Translations under genes and position numbers: made by a program
In this document: piece after piece, positions 24,642 through 31,976 of the stretch
How the letters are laid out: each line of letters opens with the position of its first letter
Numbering within the stretch: the first letter of the stretch is position 1
Source of the DNA: Bacteroidales bacterium
Lineage (GTDB): Bacteria > Bacteroidota > Bacteroidia > Bacteroidales > Bacteroidaceae
DNA length: 41,281 nucleotides
Assembly (NCBI GenBank): GCA_018064685.1
Contig: JAGHUS010000020.1
Location: forward strand, 1 to 41,281
Direction of reading: 5' to 3'
Notes under the pieces: model-generated
The model's input: the letters and a program-made list of their open reading frames with translations, nothing else
Told to the model about the DNA's origin: nothing
Database searches by the model: none

Positions 24642-25640
24642 TTATCTTGCATTATCGTTATACAGCAACTGCAACACGCTCTGTCCTACAGCCTTAAGCA
24701 CTGCAGGATCGATATTCTCGGGCGTGTCAGACACCGTATGCCAGGTGGGTCCGAAACTGCTGGGAGCATTCTCGAAGTGAGGGATGATGTCCAAGCAGGG
24801 AATGCCAGCAATCTGATTGACAGGCACATGGTCGTCCTGCACCTGTCCGCCATCCTTGAGTGGGAAGAACGATGCATAGCCAATCTGATTGGCCAGATGC
24901 CAAAGCATCTGTACCACGGTGTCGGCATAGTAGCGCGACACGCCCTCCATGGCGAACTTCGAACCGCGACCGCCTACCATATCAAGCAAGATGCCGTATC
25001 GTGCAGCGTAGTTCTCCTTATGTGGGTTCATAGCCCAATAAGTAGAGCCAAGACACCACGAGTCAATGGCATCGGCATACTGCTCCTCGTCCCAATCAGG
25101 CATACCCCAGTCCTCGGCATCGAAGCAGATGAAGTCAACGCCGTACTTCAGCGGAGAAGCCTGAATCTGACGTGCCATCTCCAGCATGACAGCTACGCCA
25201 CTGGCCGCATCATTAGCCGCCAGAATGGGAGTCTTTCGGTTATCGGGATTGGGATCGTGATCGGCCCAGGGACGACAGTCCCAATGTGCACAGATGATGA
25301 TACGATCCATGCAGTCGGGGTTGGTGCTGGCAATAATATTGCGACCTGGCAGTTTCTGTCCGTCGTATGCTACCAGCTCGGCCGTCTGCTCGGTCACGGC
25401 ACATCCGTAACTCTTGAATTTCTCTACTATATAGTCACCACAAAGGCGATGAGCCTCAGTGCCCGTCACGCGAGGGCCGAATGCACACTGGTCGTTGATG
25501 CTCTGCATGGCACTGTCAGCCTCGAACGTGGGACAAGGCTCAATTGCAATGGTATCGGGACCATCGTCTACCGACGATTGCTTGCCACCACAAGCCATGC
25601 ACAGCAAGGCAGCGGCCATCACTAAAAAATATTTCTTCAT
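24642..25640 (-). CDS. M28 glutaminyl cyclase-like lipoprotein
   Basis: The 332-residue protein has a lipobox LCMAC (cysteine 17) and a peptidase M28-type zinc fold. Expected residues are seen: AHWD (H119, D121), the zinc ligand D144 in AANDAASG, DAEDWG (E176), and H301 in TWHTVSDT. Glutaminyl-peptide cyclotransferases of this type form pyroglutamate at protein N-termini; Bacteroidota including Porphyromonas have periplasmic members, where many exported proteins start with Q after signal cleavage. An aminopeptidase role is the alternative. It is 149 nt downstream of the C26-M19 fusion gene. Confidence 0.9.
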   Translation of the reverse strand: MKKYFLVMAAALLCMACGGKQSSVDDGPDTIAIEPCPTFEADSAMQSINDQCAFGPRVTGTEAHRLCGDYIVEKFKSYGCAVTEQTAELVAYDGQKLPGRNIIASTNPDCMDRIIICAHWDCRPWADHDPNPDNRKTPILAANDAASGVAVMLEMARQIQASPLKYGVDFICFDAEDWGMPDWDEEQYADAIDSWCLGSTYWAMNPHKENYAARYGILLDMVGGRGSKFAMEGVSRYYADTVVQMLWHLANQIGYASFFPLKDGGQVQDDHVPVNQIAGIPCLDIIPHFENAPSSFGPTWHTVSDTPENIDPAVLKAVGQSVLQLLYNDNAR

Positions 25641-25680
25641 TGTTGAATTGTTGTTTTGTTATTTTCTTTTGTTTGAAGGA

Positions 25681-25782
25681 CTAGAAAATCTAGAGAAACT
25701 AGAACATCTAGAAAAACTAGAACCGCTAGAAAGGCTAGAAAAAAAACTAGAACCGCTAGAAAGGCCAGAACCGCTAGAAAGA
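25681..25782. repeat. 9-bp tandem repeat (11 units)
   Basis: Eleven units of CTAGAAnnn run in strict 9-bp register from 25681, with one unit 12 bp long (25735-25746) and one CCAGAACCG variant. On the minus strand the array begins 7 nt after the stop codon of the C26-M19 gene. Four near-identical CTAGAACCG/CTAGAAAGG pairs suggest recent duplication. Confidence 0.9.
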
Positions 25783-25789
25783 CCGTGCA

Positions 25790-27556
25790 TCACACCTCTC
25801 CGCCCTGCTGGCACTGCGTCATGACACGCAGGAAGTTCTCTCCCCACAACTTACGCAAGTCGGCTGTCGAATACCCCTCACGCAACAGTTCCTTGGTGAG
25901 GTTGGGCAGTTCGCTGGCGCTAGCCACACCCGGCACTCCGCCATCACCGTCAAAGTCGGTACCAATGCCCACATGGTCAATGCCCATCACCTCGACGGCG
26001 TGATTGATGTGGCGTACCACATCCTTGATGGTGGCTTGTCCGTCCTTGACTAGGAATCCATTGTAGATCGTAACCTGCATGACACCACCCTTTTCTGCCA
26101 ACGCACGCATCTGCTGGTCGGTAAGGTTACGAGGATGATCGCACAAACTGCGGCAACTGCTGTGACTGCACACGATGGGCGTCTCGCTTGTCGCGAGTGC
26201 ATCCCAGAACGATGACTCGGCAGCATGGCTCAGATCAACCATAAGACCCACTCTGTTCATCTCCTTCACAACCTCGCGTCCGAAATCGCTCAACCCACCA
26301 TGCTCGGCATTGCCTCGGCAGGAGTCGCAGATGTCATTATCGCCATTGTGACAAAGCGTCATATACACGATGCCACGTCTTCTGAAACGTTCAATATTAG
26401 ACAGATCCCGACCTATGGCATATCCGTTCTCGATGCCCATCATCACTGCCTTCTTTCCTAATCTTTTTAAGCGATAGAGATCATTAGGGGTATGGGCAAT
26501 AGCTGCCGATTCGGGATGTGCTTTCACCATAGCCTCAAGTTGGTCGAGGATATCGTCAGCCATTTTCGTAGCACCCTTCAGCGAAGCCTCATCACGTTCT
26601 TTCTGAGGCAGATAGGCCACCATAATACCCGCATCCAGCATGCCCTCGCTCATCTTGTGTAGGTCTACCAGCACATGCTCGTCGCGATGGTCGAAGCGCA
26701 CCCCCTGACCGAAGAACATCGGCGTATCCTCGTGACTATCGAGTGTAAGGATGTGATGATGCACACGGCGTGTCTTGGCAAAGAGCGAAGCCTCATCTAC
26801 CAACCAACGGAAGATGGGCATCATGCTATCGTCCTGATTGAGCACGAAGCACTCGGGGTGCCACTGCACACCCAGGATGCTCTTCTCCTCATTGCTCTCC
26901 ACAGCCTCTATCACACCATCCTGACTGCGAGCTACGACACGCAAGTGCGGTCCGGCCTCACGTACGGCCTGATGGTGGAATGAGTTGACGGGGAATGTCT
27001 TCTCACCTATTATATTATATAAGGTGGAGCCTTCCTGAATCTCGACCAGGTGTGATGCCACGCCACGGTCCAGATCCTGGCTATGCTTGATGCTTGCCTT
27101 TGGCTCTTGCGTATAGATGTCCTGCCAAACAGAGCCATCCAGCGCCACTGCCATGACCTGAATGCCGCGGCAGATGCCCAGGATAGGCATCTGACGGTCG
27201 AAAGCCAGTCGCACCAACAGCATCTCCATCGCATCGCGACGCGGGTTGATGCCATGAAGTGCGGGGATGGGATCCTCGCCACAATATAGCGGATTGATAT
27301 CGGCTCCGCCCGAGAGCATCAGTCCATCCACACTGTCCAGTACGGTCAGCATGGCATCCTTGTCGGCGAAAGGAGGAATGATGAGAGGGGTGGCACCCGC
27401 TTCGAGAATAGAACGATAATAGCCTTCGGCCAGTTCGCATCCCTTATCGCCAAAGTTTCCCGTAATGCCTATTACGGGTTTCTTCTGATAAAGGGGGAAG
27501 GAACCGTGAAGTTCGTCGTATGTCTGCTTCCAGTCGTAACGCATCGTCGTAAGCAA
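25790..27556 (-). CDS. Fusion of C26 gamma-glutamyl hydrolase and M19 dipeptidase
   Basis: The 588-residue protein joins two complete enzymes. Residues about 25-255 are a class I glutamine amidotransferase-like gamma-glutamyl hydrolase (peptidase C26), with oxyanion strand LSGGAD (81-86), nucleophile C129 in GICRGIQ and the histidine and glutamate of QWHPE (231-235). Residues about 268-585 are a membrane dipeptidase (M19) with all metal ligands: H275 and D277 in DSHEDTP, E376 in GIENG, H444 in DLSH, H465 in CSHSS and D534 in GTDFDG. It could split a gamma-glutamyl bond and then the remaining dipeptide, as in glutathione breakdown; this is inference. No signal peptide is seen. The start may be the ATG four codons later. 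Confidence 0.92.
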   Translation of the reverse strand: MLTTMRYDWKQTYDELHGSFPLYQKKPVIGITGNFGDKGCELAEGYYRSILEAGATPLIIPPFADKDAMLTVLDSVDGLMLSGGADINPLYCGEDPIPALHGINPRRDAMEMLLVRLAFDRQMPILGICRGIQVMAVALDGSVWQDIYTQEPKASIKHSQDLDRGVASHLVEIQEGSTLYNIIGEKTFPVNSFHHQAVREAGPHLRVVARSQDGVIEAVESNEEKSILGVQWHPECFVLNQDDSMMPIFRWLVDEASLFAKTRRVHHHILTLDSHEDTPMFFGQGVRFDHRDEHVLVDLHKMSEGMLDAGIMVAYLPQKERDEASLKGATKMADDILDQLEAMVKAHPESAAIAHTPNDLYRLKRLGKKAVMMGIENGYAIGRDLSNIERFRRRGIVYMTLCHNGDNDICDSCRGNAEHGGLSDFGREVVKEMNRVGLMVDLSHAAESSFWDALATSETPIVCSHSSCRSLCDHPRNLTDQQMRALAEKGGVMQVTIYNGFLVKDGQATIKDVVRHINHAVEVMGIDHVGIGTDFDGDGGVPGVASASELPNLTKELLREGYSTADLRKLWGENFLRVMTQCQQGGEV

Positions 27557-27576
27557 TTAAAAGGGTGTATAGACAA

Positions 27577-27646
27577 TTCATGATTCGCGATGCACTGCCG
27601 ACAGGCCTGGTACACCAGACCAACCGCACACATGGCGAATCATGAA
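27577..27646. repeat. Long palindrome with 12-bp perfect arms
   Basis: TTCATGATTCGC (27577-27588) pairs perfectly with GCGAATCATGAA (27635-27646). Inside, GGCCTGG (27604-27610) and CCAGACC (27615-27621) form a second stem. The whole folds as a 70-nt hairpin between the Lrp-family gene and the fusion gene. It could be a terminator or a small inserted element; no U-run is clear on the minus strand. Confidence 0.65.
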
Positions 27647-27656
27647 AAACCCCTTA

Positions 27657-28169
27657 TCAGTCGTTGATCTTTCTCCAGTCCTCCTCCATGAAGGGAGCCT
27701 TCTCGCTGTGCTGACGTCCGATGGGCACCTCCTTCTTGATGCTCTGCTTGAGCGAGATAAGGGTCTCGGTCGACATTACGCCGGGAATCTCCTGGATACG
27801 GTTGTTCAGCAACTCCATCAAGTCGGCATTGTCGCGAGCATACAACTTGATGAGCATGGTGTAGGGGCCAGTCGTGAAGTGACATTCTACTATCTCGGGT
27901 ATCTTCTCGAACTCCTCGCACACCTGTTTGTACATCGAACCCTTGGCCAGGGTGATGCCAATATAAGTGCAAGTGTTATAGCCAAGGCTGGCGGGGTTGA
28001 CATGATAGCCCGAACCCACAATGACGCCCAAGTCGATGAGACGCTGCACACGCTGATGGATAGCAGCACGGCTTACGCCACACTCGGCAGCCACGTCCTT
28101 GAAAGGAATACGAGCGTTGTTCGAAATGATTTCAAGAATCTTTTTATCCAGATTGTCTATCTTTTCCAT
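27657..28169 (-). CDS. Lrp/AsnC family regulator
   Basis: The 170-residue protein has an N-terminal helix-turn-helix (about 5-55, LDKKILEIISNNARIPFKDVA and GVSRAAIHQRVQRLIDLGVI) and an Lrp-type ligand-binding alpha/beta domain (about 60-150). These proteins form octamers and respond to amino acids. It is about 15 residues longer than E. coli AsnC because of a charged C-terminal tail. It precedes the peptide-degrading fusion on the same strand, so regulation of amino-acid or peptide use is a reasonable guess. Confidence 0.94.
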   Translation of the reverse strand: MEKIDNLDKKILEIISNNARIPFKDVAAECGVSRAAIHQRVQRLIDLGVIVGSGYHVNPASLGYNTCTYIGITLAKGSMYKQVCEEFEKIPEIVECHFTTGPYTMLIKLYARDNADLMELLNNRIQEIPGVMSTETLISLKQSIKKEVPIGRQHSEKAPFMEEDWRKIND

Positions 28170-28192
28170 AACTAGTAGTATATGATTTTGGA

Positions 28193-28200
28193 CAAAGGTA
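28193..28200 (-). promoter_or_regulatory. -7 box upstream of the Lrp-family gene
   Basis: On the minus strand TACCTTTG lies 23 nt before the start codon and matches TAnnTTTG. No good TTTG is seen 19-21 nt upstream, so the call rests on one box. Confidence 0.5.
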
Positions 28201-28234
28201 CGGAAAATATTGACACCACGAACTATTTTAACAT

Positions 28235-28271
28235 AAAAAAAGACACTAAACCGTCGATTTAGTGTCTTTTT
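28235..28271 (-). terminator. Terminator after the first FKBP gene
   Basis: A perfect AAAAGACACTAAA/TTTAGTGTCTTTT stem with loop CCGTCGA (28251-28257) and A- and T-runs on either side, so it can act in both directions. It starts 18 nt past the stop codon at 28290. Confidence 0.88.
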
Positions 28272-28289
28272 GCCTTAATATTACATCAT

Positions 28290-29183
28290 TTACTTGACAA
28301 TCTCAAGCAGTTCCACCTCAAACACCAGGGTGCTGTAAGGAGGAATCTGACCGTTGTCGCGCTCGCCGTAAGCCAGTTCCTGGGGAATGTAGAGCTCCCA
28401 CTTGCTGCCCACGGGCATCATTGTCAGAGCCTCGGTCCAACCCTTGATAACCTGGTTGCAGGCGAAGGTGGTAGGTTCGTTGCGCTTGTAGCTGCTGTCG
28501 AACTCGGTACCGTCGATCAAGGTGCCACGGTAGTTCACCTTCACGCGCTGGGTGGCGGTGGGAATCTCACCGGTGCCCTTGGTGATGATCTTGTACTGCA
28601 GACCACTTGCGGTGGTAACCACATCCTTCTTCTTGCCGTTCTCCTTCAGGAAGTCCTCGTTCTTCTTGATAGTCTCCACGTACTTAGCCTTCTTGTAGTA
28701 CTCCATCTGCTTCTGCACCAATATCTGAGTGCTGTCCATCGACACGCCGGGAACCTCGGTACCCATCACGCCAGCCGAGAAGCCACGTACGAACTCGTCC
28801 TTGTTCAGCAGATCCACGCTGTCGTTCATCTGCTTCGACACGTTGGGCATAATCTGCTCCTCAACCTGCTGACGAATCTCCATACCAGCCAGACGAGCCT
28901 TCATGCGCTTGTCATCCTCGCTCAGCTTGCCAGCCTTGAAGCCCTCCATGAAGGCATCCATATAGGCAGCGTCAACACCCATGCGCTGCACCAGATACTG
29001 CTGCAGACCGTTGGTATTGGCACGTCCGATGTGGAAACTGAACACATCGGCACTCACGGTGTCGACAACCTCGACGGGAGCAACAGCCTTCTTATTGTTC
29101 TTCTTCTTTGTCTTATCCTTTGCCACGGCGGGAGCACAAACCAATGCAGCAGCCAGAAGCAGGACGAATTTCATTCTTTTCAT
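28290..29183 (-). CDS. Periplasmic FKBP-type peptidyl-prolyl isomerase
   Basis: The 297-residue protein has a cleavable signal peptide ([21 protein letters not shown]), a lysine-rich linker, a helical FKBP_N-type dimerisation region (about 50-180) and a C-terminal FKBP domain (about 189-297) with [19 protein letters not shown] and [14 protein letters not shown], the usual active-site parts. This is the Mip/FkpA architecture, which assists folding of exported proteins. It is the third of three paralogues in a row on the minus strand; a terminator separates it from the second, so it has its own promoter or reads through. Confidence 0.94.
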   Translation of the reverse strand: MKRMKFVLLLAAALVCAPAVAKDKTKKKNNKKAVAPVEVVDTVSADVFSFHIGRANTNGLQQYLVQRMGVDAAYMDAFMEGFKAGKLSEDDKRMKARLAGMEIRQQVEEQIMPNVSKQMNDSVDLLNKDEFVRGFSAGVMGTEVPGVSMDSTQILVQKQMEYYKKAKYVETIKKNEDFLKENGKKKDVVTTASGLQYKIITKGTGEIPTATQRVKVNYRGTLIDGTEFDSSYKRNEPTTFACNQVIKGWTEALTMMPVGSKWELYIPQELAYGERDNGQIPPYSTLVFEVELLEIVK

Positions 29184-29202
29184 ATTCTTCGTTTTTCATT
29201 AG

Positions 29203-29257
29203 AAAAAGAGTTAACAGGCAGCGAAGACGATGGCTTCACACTAGCTGTTAACTCTTT
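29203..29257 (-). terminator. Terminator after the lipoprotein FKBP gene
   Basis: On the minus strand AAAGAGTTAACAG (complement of 29245-29257) pairs with CTGTTAACTCTTT (complement of 29205-29217), with an inner GAAG/CTTC stem (29223-29226 with 29234-29237), followed by U-rich sequence. Confidence 0.75.
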
Positions 29258-29275
29258 ATATTGGGTTACGTTAGA

Positions 29276-30169
29276 TTACTTCAGGATCTCGAGCAACTCG
29301 ATGGTGAAGATCAGAGTTGAGTAGGGCTTGATAACCTGCATATCCTGCGAACCGTAAGCCTGGTCGGCGGGGATGTAAACCTCCCACTTGCTGCCAACAG
29401 GCATGCTGGTCAGCGCAGTGCTGAAGCCGGGTACAACACCGTTGCAAGACATCTCGGCGGGCTCGTTGCGCTCGTAGCTGCTGTCGAACACGTTGCCATC
29501 GATGGTCTTACCCTCGTAGTGAATCTTCACGCGAGCGTCGGCAGCGGGAACCTCACCGGTACCTTCCTTCACAACCTTGTAGTATACGCCATTAGCCAAG
29601 GGCTTAACGCCAGCCTCGCCCGATACCTTCTTCATATAGGCCTCGTTCTCCTTGATGTACTGACCGTACTTCTTCTCGGCAGCCTTGTCTCTCAGAGCCT
29701 GGATGTTCTCGCTCAGCTTCTGCATAACAGCCTCAACAGAGTCGCCGTACAGGGTAGTCTCGCTCTTCAATGTAGCAATGAAGCCAGCGAGGAACTGGTC
29801 GCGGTTGACAACAGCTGCCGAGTCAGCGTCACGACCGTAGATGATGTTACGCATGTAGTCGTCGATCTGGCTGCTCAGCTGGCCACCCAGACCCAGACCT
29901 GCATAGTAAGCCTTCTTCTTCTCGTCCATACCAGCGTTGGTTGCATCCAGGATACCCTTGACAAAATCATCAATGTATGCAGAGTCAATACCGCCACGCT
30001 CAGCATCGAACATGCTCATAGCCACGTTGCGACCCTCGCTGATACCAATACCGTAGCAGATTGAATCCAAATCGTTTGTCAGCTTTGCCTCGGGAGCCTT
30101 ACCGCTGCCACCGCAGGCACTCATAATTACTGCTGCAGCTGCAGCCAGCATCATAGAAATCTTTTTCAT
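29276..30169 (-). CDS. Lipoprotein FKBP-type peptidyl-prolyl isomerase
   Basis: Also 297 residues, this paralogue has a lipobox MSAC (cysteine 19) followed by GGSG, so it should be lipid-anchored in the periplasm or on the outer membrane. A helical FKBP_N-type region (about 30-180) precedes the FKBP domain (about 190-297) with [36 protein letters not shown] and KPYSTLIFTIELL. It is similar in layout to the neighbour at 28290-29183 but diverged in sequence, indicating an old duplication. Confidence 0.94.
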   Translation of the reverse strand: MKKISMMLAAAAAVIMSACGGSGKAPEAKLTNDLDSICYGIGISEGRNVAMSMFDAERGGIDSAYIDDFVKGILDATNAGMDEKKKAYYAGLGLGGQLSSQIDDYMRNIIYGRDADSAAVVNRDQFLAGFIATLKSETTLYGDSVEAVMQKLSENIQALRDKAAEKKYGQYIKENEAYMKKVSGEAGVKPLANGVYYKVVKEGTGEVPAADARVKIHYEGKTIDGNVFDSSYERNEPAEMSCNGVVPGFSTALTSMPVGSKWEVYIPADQAYGSQDMQVIKPYSTLIFTIELLEILK

Positions 30170-30200
30170 TGTTTTCTTTTTTGTTATTTTAGTTTTTTTT

Positions 30201-30248
30201 CGAATTATCGAATTATCGAGGTTTCGAATTATCGAGGTTTCGGGTTTT
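30201..30248. repeat. 8-bp tandem repeat (6 units)
   Basis: Six units in exact 8-bp register: CGAATTAT, CGAATTAT, CGAGGTTT, CGAATTAT, CGAGGTTT, CGGGTTTT. The array lies between the stop codon of the cytosolic FKBP gene and the start of the lipoprotein FKBP gene. Confidence 0.85.
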
Positions 30249-30287
30249 AGGCCATTGGGCCGCCGAGTTGCAGTCTTGCCCGGCCGC

Positions 30288-30878
30288 TTACAGCACCTTG
30301 ATAAGCTCTACGTCGAAGATGAGCGTGCTGTAGGGAGGAATAGACGATCCGGCGCCACGCTCGCCATAGGCCAGCAGATAGGGGATGAAGAAGCGGAACT
30401 TGGCACCCTCCTTCATCAGTTGCACGCCCTCGGTCCAACCAGCGATGACCTGATTCAGTCCGAAATCGGCAGGCTCGCCACGCTGATAGCTGCTGTCGAA
30501 GACGCTGCCGTCCAGCAACTTGCCCTCGTAGTGGCAGCGCACCTTGTCGCTAGCCTTGGGGCTCTTGCCCGTACCCTCGGTCAGCACCTCATACTGCAAT
30601 CCGCTCTTGGTGGTTGTCACACCTTCGCGCTCGCCGTTCTCCTTCAGGAAGGCAGCACCCACGGCAATAGCCTCCTGTGCCTCCTCCTTGGCCTTGTTCT
30701 CAAAATATTCGTTCAGCATCTGCTGAGCCTCCAGAGCCGTCATCTCGGTGGGCTGGTCAGCCATAATCTCCTTGATGCTGCGTGCAAAGTCGTCGATGTT
30801 GAAACTGTCGATGTGCATACTCTTCAGCTGATGGCCGATGCCCAAGCCGAGAGCGTAACTGATCTTATCCATAATCAA
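30288..30878 (-). CDS. Cytosolic FKBP-type peptidyl-prolyl isomerase
   Basis: The 196-residue protein lacks a signal peptide. The short helical FKBP_N-type region (about 1-85) begins MIMDKISYALGLGIGHQL, a form shared with the periplasmic Mip group, and the FKBP domain (about 90-196) has FDSSYQRGEPADF, VIAGWTEGVQLMKEGAKFRFFIP and IPPYSTLIFDVELI. It is the shortest of three paralogues and is probably cytosolic. The start may be the first or third residue (M1 or M3). Confidence 0.93.
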   Translation of the reverse strand: MIMDKISYALGLGIGHQLKSMHIDSFNIDDFARSIKEIMADQPTEMTALEAQQMLNEYFENKAKEEAQEAIAVGAAFLKENGEREGVTTTKSGLQYEVLTEGTGKSPKASDKVRCHYEGKLLDGSVFDSSYQRGEPADFGLNQVIAGWTEGVQLMKEGAKFRFFIPYLLAYGERGAGSSIPPYSTLIFDVELIKVL

Positions 30879-30919
30879 TCTTTTTACTTTCTTTTTTGTT
30901 AAAATATCAAATTCGGGCG

Positions 30920-30927
30920 CAAAGGTA
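30920..30927 (-). promoter_or_regulatory. -7 box upstream of the cytosolic FKBP gene
   Basis: TACCTTTG on the minus strand, 41 nt before the start codon. The -33 position lacks a clear TTTG. It faces the plus-strand sirtuin promoter across about 40 bp. Confidence 0.5.
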
Positions 30928-30968
30928 CGAAATAATTAACAATACACCGCTTTTATTAGGCAATTATT

Positions 30969-31000
30969 TTTGTGCATTTACAATATTTTGCTTAAATTTG
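30969..31000 (+). promoter_or_regulatory. Promoter for the sirtuin gene
   Basis: TTTG (30969-30972), 20 nt, then TAAATTTG (30993-31000): full consensus match. The start codon at 31021 leaves a leader of only about 14 nt. Confidence 0.78.
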
Positions 31001-31020
31001 CATATTATTAAAATAATATC

Positions 31021-31725
31021 ATGAAGAAATTAGTAGTTTTGACTGGTGCTGGCATGAGCGCCGAGAGCGGAATCAGCACCTTCCGCGACAACAACGGACT
31101 GTGGGAACAATACCGCGTCGAGGACGTGGCTAGTATCGAGGGATGGCATCGCGACCCAGCCCTTATGACGCGCTTCTACAACGAGCGACGCATGCAGCTG
31201 CCCACGGTGGAGCCCAACGAGGGACACAAACTGCTGGCTGGGTTGGAGGACCGCTTCAACGTGACCGTCATCACGCAGAACGTCGACAACCTGCACGAGC
31301 GTGCCGGATCGAAGCACATCATACACCTGCACGGCGAACTGATGAAGGTGACGAGCAGCTTCGCGCCCAACGACCCACGCTACATTCGCACCCTCCCACC
31401 CGACCAGCTGGAGGTGGAGATGGGCGACACGGCCGAGGACGGCAGCCAACTGCGCCCGTTCATCGTATGGTTTGGCGAGGCAGTGCCCGAGATTGAACCC
31501 GCCGTCATGGAGACGTCAAAGGCCGACATCTACCTGGTCATCGGCACCAGCTTGAACGTATATCCGGCCGCAGGTCTGCTGAACTACGTCCCCGAAGATG
31601 CTCCTATCTACCTCATCGACCCCAAGCCCGTGCAGTGGAACAGCCTGCGTCGCTTCACCCACATACAGAAGGGAGCGAGCGAGGGTATGAAGGAGTTCAT
31701 AAAGATGATGGAGGAGGCTCAGTGA
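31021..31725 (+). CDS. cobB: NAD-dependent protein deacylase (sirtuin, class III-like)
   Basis: This 234-residue Sir2 protein removes acyl groups from lysines using NAD. NAD-binding motifs are GAGMSAESGISTFR (9-22), TQNVDNLHERAG (85-96) and GTSLNVYPAAGL, and the catalytic histidine is H104 in HLHGE. Y53 and R56 in FYNER match the Tyr-x-x-Arg pair that selects succinyl/malonyl lysine in SIRT5 and E. coli CobB. The protein contains no cysteine at all, so the four-cysteine zinc site of classical sirtuins is missing: the usual cysteine region is replaced by KVTSSFAPNDPRY. The short Rossmann-plus-small-domain length is otherwise normal. It is transcribed alone, diverging from the FKBP genes. Confidence 0.93.
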   Translation: MKKLVVLTGAGMSAESGISTFRDNNGLWEQYRVEDVASIEGWHRDPALMTRFYNERRMQLPTVEPNEGHKLLAGLEDRFNVTVITQNVDNLHERAGSKHIIHLHGELMKVTSSFAPNDPRYIRTLPPDQLEVEMGDTAEDGSQLRPFIVWFGEAVPEIEPAVMETSKADIYLVIGTSLNVYPAAGLLNYVPEDAPIYLIDPKPVQWNSLRRFTHIQKGASEGMKEFIKMMEEAQ

Positions 31726-31751
31726 TTTCGTCAAGGGACTTTTGAGAAATG

Positions 31752-31900
31752 CCGCAGCATGATTTATATAAAACCGTAGCATAAAATATCCTAAAACCGT
31801 AGCATGATTTCATTGCACGGCAGCTGCTAAACGCATGTCCGGCAGCTGTTAAACACGTGTCCGGCAGCTGCTAAACGCATGTCCGGCAGCTGCTAAACGT
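31752..31900. repeat. Iteron-like array of seven ~22-bp units
   Basis: The core C(C/G)G(C/T)AGC recurs at 31752, 31774, 31797, 31818, 31840, 31862 and 31884, i.e. with spacings of 22, 23, 21, 22, 22 and 22. The first three units have the form CCGTAGCATnATTT; the last four are near-identical copies of CGGCAGCTGCTAAACGCATG plus two bases. The array fills most of the gap between the sirtuin gene and the giant secreted protein, on the same helical face every two turns. Confidence 0.85.
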
Positions 31901-31976
31901 GGAAAATACACGAAACAACGCGTTTCTGCAGACAACAACGCTGAAAGATTATATTACAGTTTAAATAAAAAACACA

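Noticed and set aside
31752..31900. A CRISPR array or plasmid replication origin.
   Set aside because: No variable spacers are present, and there is no replication initiator gene or DnaA-box cluster; the iteron-like appearance is kept as a finding only.
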